Assembly (NCBI RefSeq): GCF_900005765.1
Contig: NC_041689.1
Coordinates: 682,001-746,000, forward strand
Direction: 5' to 3'
Source of the DNA: Plasmodium relictum
Lineage: Eukaryota > Apicomplexa > Aconoidasida > Haemosporida > Plasmodiidae
Length of the DNA stretch: 64,000 nucleotides
Of this stretch, positions 36,648 through 51,600 are shown in pieces (within the stretch, counting starts at the first letter, position 1; every line of letters begins with the position of its first letter). A program made the translations under genes and the position numbers. The notes under the pieces were generated by a model that was not told the origin of the DNA, ran no database searches, and saw only the letters and a program-made list of their open reading frames with translations.

Positions 36648-39600
36648 TTAATTCATTCTTCCCAAACATGTACTTGAACCACATAAACAAATCAGTTTTT
36701 TTCCCTCTGATTCAATACCAAACTTAAAAAAAAAAAAAAAAAAAAAAAATAATAAAATAATAAGACTTTAAAAAAAAAAAAAAAAATAATCAAATAATAT
36801 TTTTCATTTTTAATACTTGATAGTCATATGTTATTTCTTCATGAGCAACAATATCTCTTTTTGCAAATATAACAATATGTTTTAAATTTTGGTCACAAGT
36901 TACAATTTTACAAAAGCAGTTTGGCTATAGGAAAAACATATATATGCATATATTTAATTGTTATCATGACTATTATTGATATTATTATTAATTTAGTTTT
37001 AAAAAAAAATTAAAAGTTGTTTTTACCTCACAGCTGTGGTTAATAAATCTACTGACATTTCCCCATTTAGTAGCATCAATAATTATATTTTCATTTAATC
37101 TAAACATATAACAACTACTTTCAATTTTATCATAATATTTTTCTCTTTTATCACTTATTATATTTCTTATGTATTCACCAATATATTCAATAACCGGCTA
37201 AATTAAAAAAAATAATAAATAAATAAATAATAATATAAATAGGGAAAATAGTATTAAATACGAAATAATATATATATTATTTACCTCTCCTTCATTAATA
37301 AATTCACATGTATATAATCCATATCCATGTATATTGCTTTTTTTTACATATAATCTTGAATTTGACGAAATATTCATTAAATATCGATAGGACATTGCAC
37401 TGTTAATGTTATACTTATATTTTACTGTTTTTCTCATGTTTTTTTCCTGAAAAAATATAATATATATATATATACATATATTTATTTATTTATTTAAAAT
37501 TTTTTATTTTAATCTGTTTTTATATTTTTACATTTTCCTTCTCATTTTCCTTAAAAATTGATGCCTCAAAATTTGAATATTTACATAATAAATTATCATT
37601 ATAAATAACTTCTCCCATATTATTCTTTATCTTTTTTTTACTTTCTTCTCTAAGTAAATATATAATAAAACAATAAATATATACTATATAATTAAATACA
37701 TATCATATACATACATTACATTTATATGAAATTTTATCTTTGAAACATTTTTTAATTTTTACCGTTCCCTTTTTTGTTTAACATAACTTTTAATTTTATC
37801 ACTTAAATTTTTCCATAAAAATTTGAAAAGTTTATATTTTATCTGATAAGTTATACAAGGTAATGTTAAACCAAAAAAGTCATGAACATCAATTAATTTA
37901 TTATATTCAACCGATTTATAAATATAATTTTGCAAATATTTATATATATGTTTATGCTTCATGATATATTCTACATATTTATCAGTAATATATTTATCAT
38001 TGTTACAATTAAAAAGAGATAAAAATTTTATATACACTTCATTTATATCATAACCTTCTGCTAAAATAAATTTTTTAGCATCTTCTTCAGAAAAATAATC
38101 TATACTTATTAAAGGAAATAAAATAATAGAAAAAAAGAAATTATTATTTTTTAATGTAATAGAAAATATATAGGTAGCTCGCATTTGTAAAAATATTTCT
38201 TCCAATACTTTTTTTTTTATAACTAAATCATTAATATTCACATTATTATATATATAAAATAAATAAAAGGAAGGTAGGTTGAAAAATATTCTCATATTTA
38301 AAAAACCACATGGGTATACCATTTTTTCTCCATCATATTTTAATATTTCACCAATACTTAAAATATTATGACATCCAATTTTAATAATTTTTGATTTACA
38401 CATATTACTATTATTATATGTATTCTTTTTATATATGGAAAAATATTTATCATTAATTTTCTTTATGTACACATCATTATATTTATTTATAATCATACTT
38501 AAAAAGTGTTCTTTTTTCTCTTTTATATCATTTGTATTATTGATTTCTAATATATTTTCATTTTTTTCTGAATTCAGATTAATACTTGAGATAAAATTAC
38601 TTTTTTTTTCTTCATTTCTCTCATCAAAATGCTCATACTTCTTATTTTTTTTAATTATTTCCTCATATTTGCAAACATCTTGAAATTTCGTTATTCTTAC
38701 TTTTTTAATCTTATCAGTTAATTCAAAATAAATATTTATATTCTTCATTTGATTCCCTTTTTTTCCATAACTTGAATTATTTACTTTCATCTTTTCTAGG
38801 TTTTTTTCATTTGTATTATTATCATAATTCACGTTATCTGTTTCTGTATCATCTAGATACGTTATAAAATTACTTTTGTTATAGTTTTCATTATTTTCAT
38901 TTTCTTTATTGAATACATTTTCCTCATATAATAAATTTCTATAATTACTTTTATCTCCTTTTTCTTTTGAATTTAATTCCTTCTTAATTGAAATGGAATT
39001 AATTTCATTTTCACATAATACATTTGGTAAATATATATTATATGATTGTTCATTATCATATAAATTTTTCTCATAATTTTCACTTTTTTTTTTTTTGAAG
39101 AAATATTCTTCATTTCTTAGGTTTATGTCTTTACCAATAAATAAGAAGTTTTTAAGTATAAAATAGCATTTTAATATATTTTCAGTATTTTTATTATTAA
39201 TAATATTTTCTATATTTATATAATTTAAATTATTCTTGGTTTCTTCATTATGTGAATTATTAAGAATATTTTGTTTACATAATAACTGGTATCTATTATT
39301 AATAAAATTGCTATCATTACTTATATTAATATATTTGTTTATAAATTTTTCAATTTCTTGCATTTTTGATTCTATTTTTTTTTCTTTATTTAAATTATCT
39401 TGCAACGATTTTAATGATTTATTTTTATATTTTATTTTTATGCATTGATTTAAATTATATAAAATTTGATCAAACACATAATAAGATTCATTTTCAAAAT
39501 AAAATTGAATAATATATTTAAATATTTCCTTTTTGTTCAAATGATATATTTTGTTTACCTCATTTTTATTCATTAATTCATTTTTATTTGTTTTTCCACA

Positions 39601-42600
39601 TTTTATTTTTTTATTTAAAATTAAATTTTTATTATTTAGTTTTTTAATGTAGTTTTTTTTTTCATTGATACTATTCTTTTCGTCATTATTGTTTGTATCA
39701 ATATTATATATACAATCTTTTGTATTTAAATTATTTTCTATTTTAATCTCAGTATCATTATAACTCGAACAATTATTAGAATTATTTATATATTTATTGG
39801 TTTTAATGTTTTCATAGTTATCGTTATTATTAAAATATACATTCTTTTTTTCTATATAAAAGGTTCTGTATACTTTTTTTAAATTCCAGCATTTATTGCA
39901 CCAAATCTTTTTTATTTTATATATTATGTGAACAGGAAAAATATCTTTATACTGGTTTTCAAAATGCTTTTTATCTTCCTTATTGCTACTTAATGAATTG
40001 TTAAAATTATAAAAAATAGTGTCATTATTAAATTTACTTATGTTAAAACACTTTAAATAATGAAAAAAATTATTTTTATTACAATCTCTTATAACGGTTG
40101 AATAAAAGGCACAATTTAAATGAAATTTTATATTACAATTTTCATTGCAACAATATATACTTGCATTTTTATAGCCACATAAAAAGCAAATAGAATTAAT
40201 AGAATCATAAATGATTTCTTTTACGTCGTCTTCTTCTATTTCAATCATATTTTCATATAAATTAAAAAAATTTTTATTTTCAGTCCATTTACAATTATCC
40301 ATTAATTTTATACTTTTTACATTATTATTAAAATTTAGCATTTCTATATATTTTTTTTCTTTTGAGGAATTGCAATTTATAGTATTCACATAATTTAAAT
40401 TGCTTTGATTAATATTTTCTGAATTTTTGCATATTTTATTTTCATTATTTAAATCATTATTATGATACATATAATTAAAAATTTTTGTTACATCCTTATT
40501 ATAATTAGAATCGTTATCTACTGATTTATTTTTATTCTTTTTATTTTCATAAATTTTTGTATTTTCCTTTTTAAATAATCTTTTCTTTTTAATGTTTTCA
40601 TTTCCCTTAATCAAATTATACTCACAGTTATTGCTATTAAAATTATAATATTGTATACAATTTAAACTCCATTTTAAACATTCACTATGTAGATATAAAT
40701 TATAAAAAGGTATTAATCTTCCCTTATATAAATAATTACCAAAACTGCATAAAAAACATATTTTACTATTTTTTTTTTTATTTTTTTCAATGTTTTGATA
40801 TTTAAAAAAATTTAAGCTTTCCTCAATATATTTATGCAGCATAATTTTTACATATAATGTCAATTTATTTTTTATTGTAAATTTCACTTTTTTTACATAT
40901 TCCTTAATATTTTTTTGAAATTCATCTTTATAATGACTTTTTTTTATTATATTATTTGAATTATTATTAGTATTTTTTTTTTTGGTTAATATTTCTTTAT
41001 TGCATAAATCAGTGATTGATTCTCCACTATTTTCTTTTTTATACAAATTATTTTTCTTTTCTTTGTTATTTTTAAAAATATTAAGATTACTCATAGTTCT
41101 CTTTTCATTGCATTTATCCAATATAAAATCATCTGATTCTTTTTCATTAAAAATATGCTTTATGTTTTCAAAAGAATTATTATTTTCTATTTTATTGGAT
41201 ATATTACTACAAAAGATATTTTCTTTTTTTTTCCTATTTTTTTTTTTATCGTTTTTATTTTGTATTTTGAATTTTTTATTTATTCCTGTTTTAGTATAAT
41301 CCTTCTTTCCATTTTTATATAATTTATATAAGTAATACAGATACAAAAAATATATAGATTGATTAACAAGTTCTTCAAAATGATTATTTGATTTATTTAA
41401 ATATATGAATAAAGTTTTTCTTGATATATTATATATATTGAATAAATATGTAAATGTTTTATTGTTCATACGTCTAATTTTATATATCCTTACATAAAAT
41501 AAATCCAGCATATATTTCATAATATAAAAATTAGTAAAATAGCAAGGTTTATGAATATCTTTTAAAAAAAAATTCTTCTTTAAAGAGGTATCTTTCTTTA
41601 TTCTATTCATAAAAAAAAAATAAAATTCTTCATATTTAAAAAAATTATTATAAAATAACAAGAAATATAGAAGCTTTATATTTTCTTTACTTCCCTTAAA
41701 TATTTCATCTAATACATTATACATTTCTTTATAAACGCTCCTTTTATACATATTATTATAATTCATTTTTATTATGAAGAATAGGAGTTCATGTAATTTT
41801 CTTTTTTCATTTCTTTCTTTGTTAATTTTATTAAAATTTATATAACCTTCATCATATACTAAAAGCTTTAAAATATGATCATATTGTACACTACATAGAT
41901 TGCATATGCATAATGAATTGAAATTATCATTTTCTTCTTCTATTATATTATCATTTTTTTCAATATTCCATTTAAAAAGCATACAACAAATAGAACATTT
42001 ATAAAAATTTACTTTATTTTTAAAAAAATGATTTATATCATTATGCTTTTTTATGTTTTCTTTTAAATAGTTAAGATTAAAATATATATTATTATATAAT
42101 GATATTTTATTTATCCAGTATACACATTCTCTATCATATTTTATACTTTTTTCGTTATTTATCTGAAAATATTTGCTTTTATTTTTACGTGTACTAATTC
42201 TATTATAATTTTTTTTATATATTTTTTTTTCCTTATTATATATAACAGTGTCATTGCCATTTTCAACATTATTTTTCGTTAAATTATTGTTTTCCTTGTC
42301 ACCTAAATTATTAACAATTCTTAATTCTTTATCTTTTTGTTCTTTTTCATTTTTAATATTTGTTATTTCCCCAACATGGTTATTTTCCATTTTCTCATAC
42401 TTCTCATTAGTTTCATAATAAATATTGTTACTATTACAGTTTTCATTATTATCATTATTTTTAATTTCATTATTTACATTATTATCATTTTTAATTTCAT
42501 TATTTATATTATTATCATTTTTAATTTCATTATTTATATTATTATCATTTTTAATTTCATTATTCATATTATTATCCTTATTTTCATTATTTTTAATTTC

Positions 42601-45600
42601 ATTATTTATATTATTATCCTTATTTTCATTATTTTTAATTTCATTATTTATATTATCATCCTTATTTTCCTTATTTTTAATTTCATTATTTATATTATTT
42701 TCAATTTTATTTGCATTATTTATATCATCATTATCATTTTCCTTATTTATATTGTTCTCATGTTTTCTTGTATTATCTACAATATCATTATCCCTTTCTT
42801 TATTTATATCATTTCCATTTTTATTTAAATTATCATTATTATTGCTTTTTTTTCTTTTCGTATATACCCTTTTTCCTTCTCTTTTAATTTCTTTTTTAAC
42901 TAAACTAGAGTTTCTAACATCACTTTTATATCTTGTATCTGTTACTTGAATTCCATTGTTATTTTCATTTAAAATTTTTTCAAATTCTTCAAGTTCACTA
43001 AGAAAATTAAAGGAAAAATCATTTTTATATAATGTAATGCAACTAAGACATATGTATGTACGGGGAGTAATTCTCTTGAATTTTGACTTCAATATAAATT
43101 TATTATTTTTTAAAAAGTTAGTTAATTTATTAATTTTCATATTTTTTGTAACTATATTTGTTTGATCCTTATTTAAAAGAGAATTTTCATTAGATTCAAA
43201 AAAGTATGAATGTGAGGATAACTCATCTGATACGTTATTGTTATGAATATTATTCTTTTGTTCTTTCTTGACATAAAGAGAAATTTCACCATTAGATAAG
43301 TTTTTACAAATTAAATTATTATTATCAGATAATTCAAGAGAACTATTATTTTTAAGGGGGGGGTGTAGTTGGTTATTAGAAGAAGTACTTTTTTTTTCTT
43401 TTTCTTTTTGTTTCTCCCTTTTTTTGTTATTTATTTCCTTTTTTTTACTCTTTTCTTTTTCTTTTTCTTTTTTTTTTTCATTTTTCTTTTCTTTTTCCTT
43501 TTCTTTTTCTTTTTGCTTCTCCTTTTTCTTATTTTTTTTCATTTCTTCTCTCATTTTTTTTTCTTTCTCTTTTTCTTCTTTTGTTTTTTTTTTTTTCTCA
43601 TTTTTTACCATATTATTCATACTTAATTTATTTGTATCACAATTAAAAATGTTTTTTTCAAATTTTATCTTTTCTACACATTTATTTCTATCATTATTAG
43701 TATTATTTATATCTATTTTTTTTACGTTATTATCATTCAAGTCATTTTCTTTTTTTATTAATATATTCTTATAATCAAAATATAACTTTCTCTTCTTTAT
43801 TTTTTTACTTCTCTCTAACATTTCATCATTTATATTTTTTTCAGAGAGATTTAAACTATAATTATTTTTATATACATCTATGTTTTGATAGTTTTCAATT
43901 TTATTTAAATTTGTATAAGGAAAATTATTCTCTTTATTTTTATTTTCGTTATCCAAATTTAAATGATTCTTTTTTTCATTATTATTTTCATAAAGAACTA
44001 AATCATTATGAACTACTTTATCATAATTTTCTATGGCCATATTATATTTATTTTCATCTATTAGATTTGTTGTATTGTTTTTATTTATATTTATTTTAAA
44101 ATTAACTTCACCAAATGAATTATTGTTTATATTATTAGAATTACCATTTGTATTATCAAAATCCTGAAAAAAAACATTTCTTTCATTTAAATCATCTAAA
44201 CCCGATACATTTGTTTTACATTTTATTTTGTTATGATTGCTAATATTACTCATTAATTCATCATTTTGATGTAAATTATTTGCATAAAATACATTTTTAT
44301 TATTACTAGTATAATGAATATTATCATAATTTAATGTATTACTTTTTAATAAATTTTTAGAGTAATTTATGTTTTTATTATTATTATTTTGATATGTATT
44401 GTAATAATTATTAAAATTATTTACATTATTTGAATAATGATTTTGATCTATTTTATTTATATAGTAGTTTTTACTAAAATTATTTTCGTTATTTATCTGA
44501 TATATATCAGAGGTATTCTGAAATATAACATTTTGAAAAGTACTGTCATTGTCATCCTTTTTTATATATTCTAAGTTTGAGCTATTATTTAAACTATAAT
44601 TTTCATCATTTATTGTAAAATCATTATTATTACTTATATTACTTATTAAATTTTCATTCATTTCATTGTCTTCATTTTTTATTTGATTAAAAGATAATTT
44701 ATTCCTATTCCTAATAAAATTATTATTCTTGTTTTTCAAAAAGTTGTAATCAGTCGAAGTGGTATTTATATTTAAATTATCACTGTTATTTGGGTTATTG
44801 TTGACAAGCATTTTATTATAAAAGTAATAACTGCATTTATATAAATCTATTCCACGTTTATATGAATCTAATTTATTTACATCTTCGTTTAAATATATTT
44901 CATTTGTTAAATAACTCATTTTATTAGTTATGTATGATGGATTTTGAAAATTTGGTTCATTTATATTTATAGAATTATGAGGAATATAATTTTTGAAGCT
45001 ATTTATGTCATTAAAATTTTTAATATTCTTTCTATTATTCATATCATTTAAACTATTAGTTCCATTCAAATTTCTTATATCATTTAGAGTCCTCATACTA
45101 TTATAATTATTAATATTATTTATTTCGTTTGAATTTGTCATATCATTAAAGTTATATAAGTTGTCTATATTTTTCAAATTATTCATACCACTAAAATTAT
45201 CTTCATTATTCATATTGTTTAAATTAATCATATTATTAAAGTTAAGAATTTTACTTTGCCCTTCTATGCTTCTTGAATCTATTAAAGCATTATTGCTACT
45301 TAATATTTTTACATTTTCCATAATATTCATATTTTCAATATTATTTAAACTATTTAAATATTCATTATTGTTTATATTATTTGTACCATTTGCTTTATAT
45401 AACACGTTTACATTATCTAAATTATTTACATTATTAAAGATGATATCACTGTTTAAGTTTTTACCATTAAAATTATTTAAATTATCCACATTATTATTAT
45501 TAAACGTATTTATATTGTTTATATTATGAATATCATTTTTATTAGAATTATATCCAGCTATATTATTTAAATTATTCATATTAATATTCATATTATTTGA

Positions 45601-48600
45601 TTTATTTAAGTCATTTAAGTTACTTAACTTATTATAATTATGAGTATTAAAATTTATCTTAGAGTTTATATTAGTATCAATATTATTATTAGATGAATCA
45701 ATTTTTTTAAAATTTGTTTCATTAAAATTATAAGATAATTCACACATGTCTTTATTCACATGTACAAGACTTTTTTTTCTTTCACTGAAGTAATTAATAA
45801 TACTAGGATCAGTGTTATTAAATGCTCTGATATTATTTATATCATCAATGCCATTAACACTGTTTGAAGTACTTTTATGCTTCATACTATTTATATTATT
45901 TACAGTTTTTAAGTTATTTATATTTTCAATAACGTTTAAACTATTTATACCATTTATATTTTTAAAATTATTTACATTGTAAGTATCACAAAATGCTGTT
46001 TCACCCATTATGTCTTTATTAATTTTATTATTATGGGATGAATAATTATATAATGCTAATAAATTTTGATTATCTTTATTTAATAGCATATCGTTACTGT
46101 TACTATTATAATTGTTATTATATGCATTATTATAATTATTAAGTTTATTATTATTATCATCATTTCTGTTTTTATTATTTTTATTATAATTATAATCTAC
46201 ATTCTTTTTATAATTTATGTGATTTTTTTTAATTCTATTTTTTTCATTAATTATTTTTCCATTTAATGCATTTGATAAAATATCTGTTATCAATGATTGG
46301 ATTTTTAAAATATTTTTTGTAATATTCATTTCATCTCGATTATTTGAAATGAAATTGCCATCAAACAAACTAAGATTTTCATTTTTTTTTTTTTTAATAT
46401 TCTCCCTCTTTGTATTTTTTTCAAGTTTTGTTGATTTATACCTACTTAACTTTTCATTAAGATATGAATTCATGGCATTTAAAATTTCATAAAGAATAAA
46501 ATTACATCTAAATTCATCTATTTTAAATAAGCTTAATAAATTTTTTATTTTAATTCTTTTCTTCTTTTTTATTAATTCATATATCTTATCTAAAATGACT
46601 TTATTGAATATTTTTTTATTTATAACTATAGTTTCATTATTTATTTTTTCTTCTGGGTCTACTTTAAAATAATCAATAATCAATTCATTATTTAGTATTA
46701 AATTATTCGAAAAATTATCTACATCAATATTGTTTCTATTTGTCCTGTATTCTTTCAACTTCTCCATTATTATATCATGATCCTTTAAAGCGTTTTCCAA
46801 TTTACTATTAATAATATGATTATAATTATAATTACTGTTATTTTTATTATTGTTACTATCATTATTATTATTAATATTATCATTATTACTGCTAATAATA
46901 TTATCATTATTGCTATTATCATTACTGCTATTATTATTATTATTACCATTATCATTAATATTATCATTATTACTGCTAATCATATTATCATTATTACTAT
47001 TATCATTACAGCTATTATTATTATTATTGCCATTATTATTAATATTATCATTATTACTATTATCATTACAGCTATTATTATTATTATTGCCATTATTATT
47101 AATATTATCATTATTACTGCTAATCATATTATCATTATTACTATTATCATTACTGTTACTGCTGATAGTGTTATCATTATTACTATTATCATTACTGTTA
47201 CTACTAATAATATTATCATTATTACTATTATTATTACTGTTACTGCTAATAATATTATCATTATTATTATTAGTAATATTATTATAATTATTATTTCTGT
47301 TATCATTATTACTGTTAATATTATTTTTATCAATGTCAATATCATTATAAATATTATTATCACTATCTTTACTTGCATTGAAATTATTATTATTCACTCT
47401 AATATCACTATTAATAGCACTTTCGTGAAGATCCTTCTTATTTGTAATTCTATTAATATTAAAGGATTTATTATTAATAAGGTCAACATTATTATTGTTA
47501 GTACTAATATCATTGTAATTAATAATACTATTGCTATTAACGTTCTTATTAGCAATATTACAAGTATTTATCTCATTATTATTGTTCATATTATAAATTT
47601 GGGAATTATGCTGTTTTAGGGAGGAGTTACTTAACGCAGGAGATTCATACTTTAATTTTAAACTATCAATAAAAATATCATTATTTAATTCATTATCATT
47701 TATTTGATTATTTTTGTTTATTTTAATATTATCTTTATTATTAACAGTGTCATTAGCAAAACAAGTTTTTATATTGCAATTAGATAAACTATTATCCAAT
47801 ATGTTGGATTTAAAATTTTTGGTTTTAATATTTTCGTTATATACTTTATTAGAATCTACATTATTTGTATTCATAAGAGAATTTTTTTCACTTGATTCAT
47901 TCAATGCTTTACTATTTTTGCATTTCTCAACTTTTCTATTATAATTTCTTTTTACATAATTACTTTTCTTAATTAAATTTTTAAGTGTCTTTTTGGAAAT
48001 GTTTACTTTACTTTTCAGAATATCATTAGTATTGTCATCAATTAGATAAAAACATTCATTATGTGATGATTTTCCGCAACAGAAACATTTAAATATTTTG
48101 GATGTTTCATCATAAATACTTAATATCTTTACAAAATTATTTTGATTAATATGTGTTAAATTTTCTTTTTCTTTATATTTTCTTTTATTTAAATCTTTCT
48201 CGGTAGAATTATTTTGTACTTCTAATTCATTTTCATAATGTGCTTTATCTAAATTATTTTCTTTTTTAGCCAAATTATTAAAAGCATTAATATCGTTAGT
48301 ATTTATATTATTACAACAAATACTATTCTCATTTTGATCCTTTTTTTTTTGATTATCCAAAATGAAAATACATTTTTTTTTTTCATCTTGATCGTTGCTT
48401 GAAACTAACTCATTAGGATGGTCATTATTTGATTTAAATTCATTCTCATTGAGATTTTTATCTTTTTCATTATTAAATTTATTTAAATTGTTTCCAATAT
48501 TTTTGTCCGATTTTTTATCTTTTAAACATTTTCTTTTTTTACTATTTATTTCTTTTAATGAATTTAATTCTATCTTTAAATTATATAGATATAAGTGAGT

Positions 48601-51600
48601 TCTATTTTCAAAAATATTGTTAGAAACATTGAAACTTTTTATTTTAAAATAATGTGCATCGTTACTAGTTTTGTCAAATTCATTGTAACATTTATCACAT
48701 TTAATACAATTACTACATTTGAAATTTCTAGTTAAAACATTTAAAATTTTATTTATCTCCTTTTTATGATCATCAAAATCTTTTAAGTTAAATAAAAATG
48801 GTTCAACAATATTTACACATGAATAATGAACAGAAATACCACATACAGAACAGAATAAAAAAGAGTTTTTATATTCGATAGATCCACAAATATGGCAATA
48901 TTCTTTTAATATATCATTTTTAAATAACTTAATTTTTCTTTTCTTTTTTTTCAAAATTTTATCATAGAAACAATAATTTACTGAATTAGGAACATTCATA
49001 GAAAAACAATTGGATTTTTTTCCCAAATACGGAACTATTTCATTGAGCAATCTGCCTAAACTGCTAGTAGCATTTTTATTATGATTAAATAAATTTTCAT
49101 CATTTTCATACTTGTAATTTTTATTTATTGTAGATACCTTCTTTTTTTTATTATGTTCTGTTCTATTATCAAAAAAAATTATTTGAATACATTTTAAAAA
49201 ATTAAAAACGTTATTTAATGGACTCACAATTTTTTTTTCTTCTTTTTTAACATTATTAAAATTTATTTTTTCTTTTAGAACATCAATCATAAAAATGTCA
49301 TTACTTATGAATAAATTAAAGTCACTTTTCTCATAAAAAGTATTGTTAGTTTTTTTTAAACTTTTTTCATCATATTTTTCATTTTTATTAAGTTCACTTA
49401 CATTTTTTCCTCGTATATTAATTTCATTTTCATTTCCTGATATTTCATTCTCATTTTGTTTATTCTTATCCTTTTCATTTTCCTTTATTGTATTTTTTTC
49501 ATTCTCACCAATATTTATTTTTTTATTATTATGATCTTTCTCATGTTGATGTAGGATACTTTCTTGTTCATTTATACTTTTTTTAACCTCAATAAGATTT
49601 TTATTCAAATTTTTCAATAAATAAACTTTAAGTATTTTACAAACATCAAAATCATCGTATTTATCGAAATTTCTATTAAAATAAATTTTACTATTCGTGT
49701 TAATATTGATAATGTTGTAATTAGTCAAATGGTTATCAAATGAAGCAAACATTTCTTTATTTCTATTTGTAAAAAAAGAATTACTTTTAAGGTTAAATAA
49801 TTCATGTATTTCATATTTTGTAATATCTTTTTCTATATTTTCCAATTTTCTCTTTTTATGAATATTACTATTTATAATATTTTTATTATTACTACTAATT
49901 TTAATTCCATAGAATATATCTTCTTTTTTTATGCTATTATCCATACTATAACCTTCATAATTAAAAAATAATTTTTTTTCTTTCTTTATATTATCTCTTT
50001 TATCAATATCACACGATGTAACATCAACGAAATTGTTATTATTAGCTATATTACTGGTATCCTCAAGATTTACTATTTCAGAAGTATTATTTACATTAAT
50101 ATTATTTGTTTTAATAATTCTAGAATGATCATTGTTCAAAATATGTGCATTATTATCTAATTCATGAATATTATTTGCCTCTACAAAATTACTATGTGAA
50201 TCATTAGGTAAATAATTATTTCCTTCAACATAATTATTATTGCTTAAATTAACTTTCTTTTTCTCTAAAATACATAACGATTCGTTATTATTATTTATTT
50301 CTTTTTTTTTTTTAATATTTGCAATCGAACTATCCGTTGAACTGTTTTTTCTATCAATCAAATATTCGTTTGTTTTAACAAAAGCATCTTCTTTGCTGGA
50401 ATTATTGCCACTTCCTAATTTATTTATATCGCTAGTAAAAGTAGTTTCATTATTTTTAATATCATTGCCATTTTTAATATTATCATTATTATCAACTTCC
50501 TCATTAACCACTCTTTTGTATTTATCTAAGCACTCTTCGATATACTTATTTAATTCTTCGTTGTTCATATTAAACATATTTTTAATAATAACTTTTCCTT
50601 TTTTTTCAAAATTACAAGCATTTTTATATATGGATGTATTAGGCATATGAACTGTTTTTGCATTATGTATAATTAAAATAAAATCATATAAAAAATCTAA
50701 AATAGTGTTATATTTTTTTTCCCATATTTTTTTTTTCATAATATATAAATTCATAGGAATTTTTACTATTCTCCAGTATATATAAAAATTAATTGGGACA
50801 TGAAATGTAAAATTTTTATATTTATCTAATAGAAACAATAAATACAAAATTCTTTCAATTTTATCATAAAAAGAGCCATAACTACATGTAGGACACTTAT
50901 AATTAATATTTTTTATTGATAATATTTCTATATTTCTATTTTCATTTTTATCGCAACTTAAATGTATCCAAAATTTACAAACATCACACTGTACCCACTT
51001 ACTACTGTCATTCATTTCATATTTTTCATTGCAAATAATACAAAAATTTTTTTTTTCATATTCTTTATAACAATTTATACAACAATCTAAGTGAAATTCC
51101 CATTCATTATAATTTATAAAACATAAATTGGAATAATTACATTTATTGCATTTTAAACAATCATCACATTTCCAATTAAATAAATATATGTCAGGTACAT
51201 TTGGAAAGCAACATGATCCATGAGCTACCATATGACAATTTTTGCAAATTACATAATTAGCTATATTTGGTGTTTGTTTATAGTTATAAATGCTTTCACA
51301 GCAATATATACAACGATAACAATCTTTGCAAAGAAATTTTTTATATGTTATATCATTATATTTTACTGAAGGAATATAGTTGATGCATTTTCTATATTTT
51401 CTATTTTTTATTTTCATACAGTTATTTGTATCTATTTCGCTAAATTCATCAACGTTTTTGTAATCATTAACGACATCATTTTTGTATTCATTCATGGAAA
51501 TTTGTTTGTTCTCATTTATACAATAATTTCCGATCTCATTTAAATCATCATTTTGAGTATCATTTTTGCAACATATATCTGCATTGTTTTTCTCTTCATC

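Noticed and set aside
42337-42949. Two overlapping hydrophobic open frames (163 and 174 residues) on the plus strand
   Set aside because: They mirror the NEIKN repeat of SET1; the apparent membrane helices come from reverse-complemented Asn/Lys codons.
46816-47619. 267-residue open frame on the plus strand made of Ile/Thr repeats
   Set aside because: Antisense shadow of the SET1 Asn-rich repeat; AAT/GAT codons read as ATT/ATC on the other strand and lack stops.
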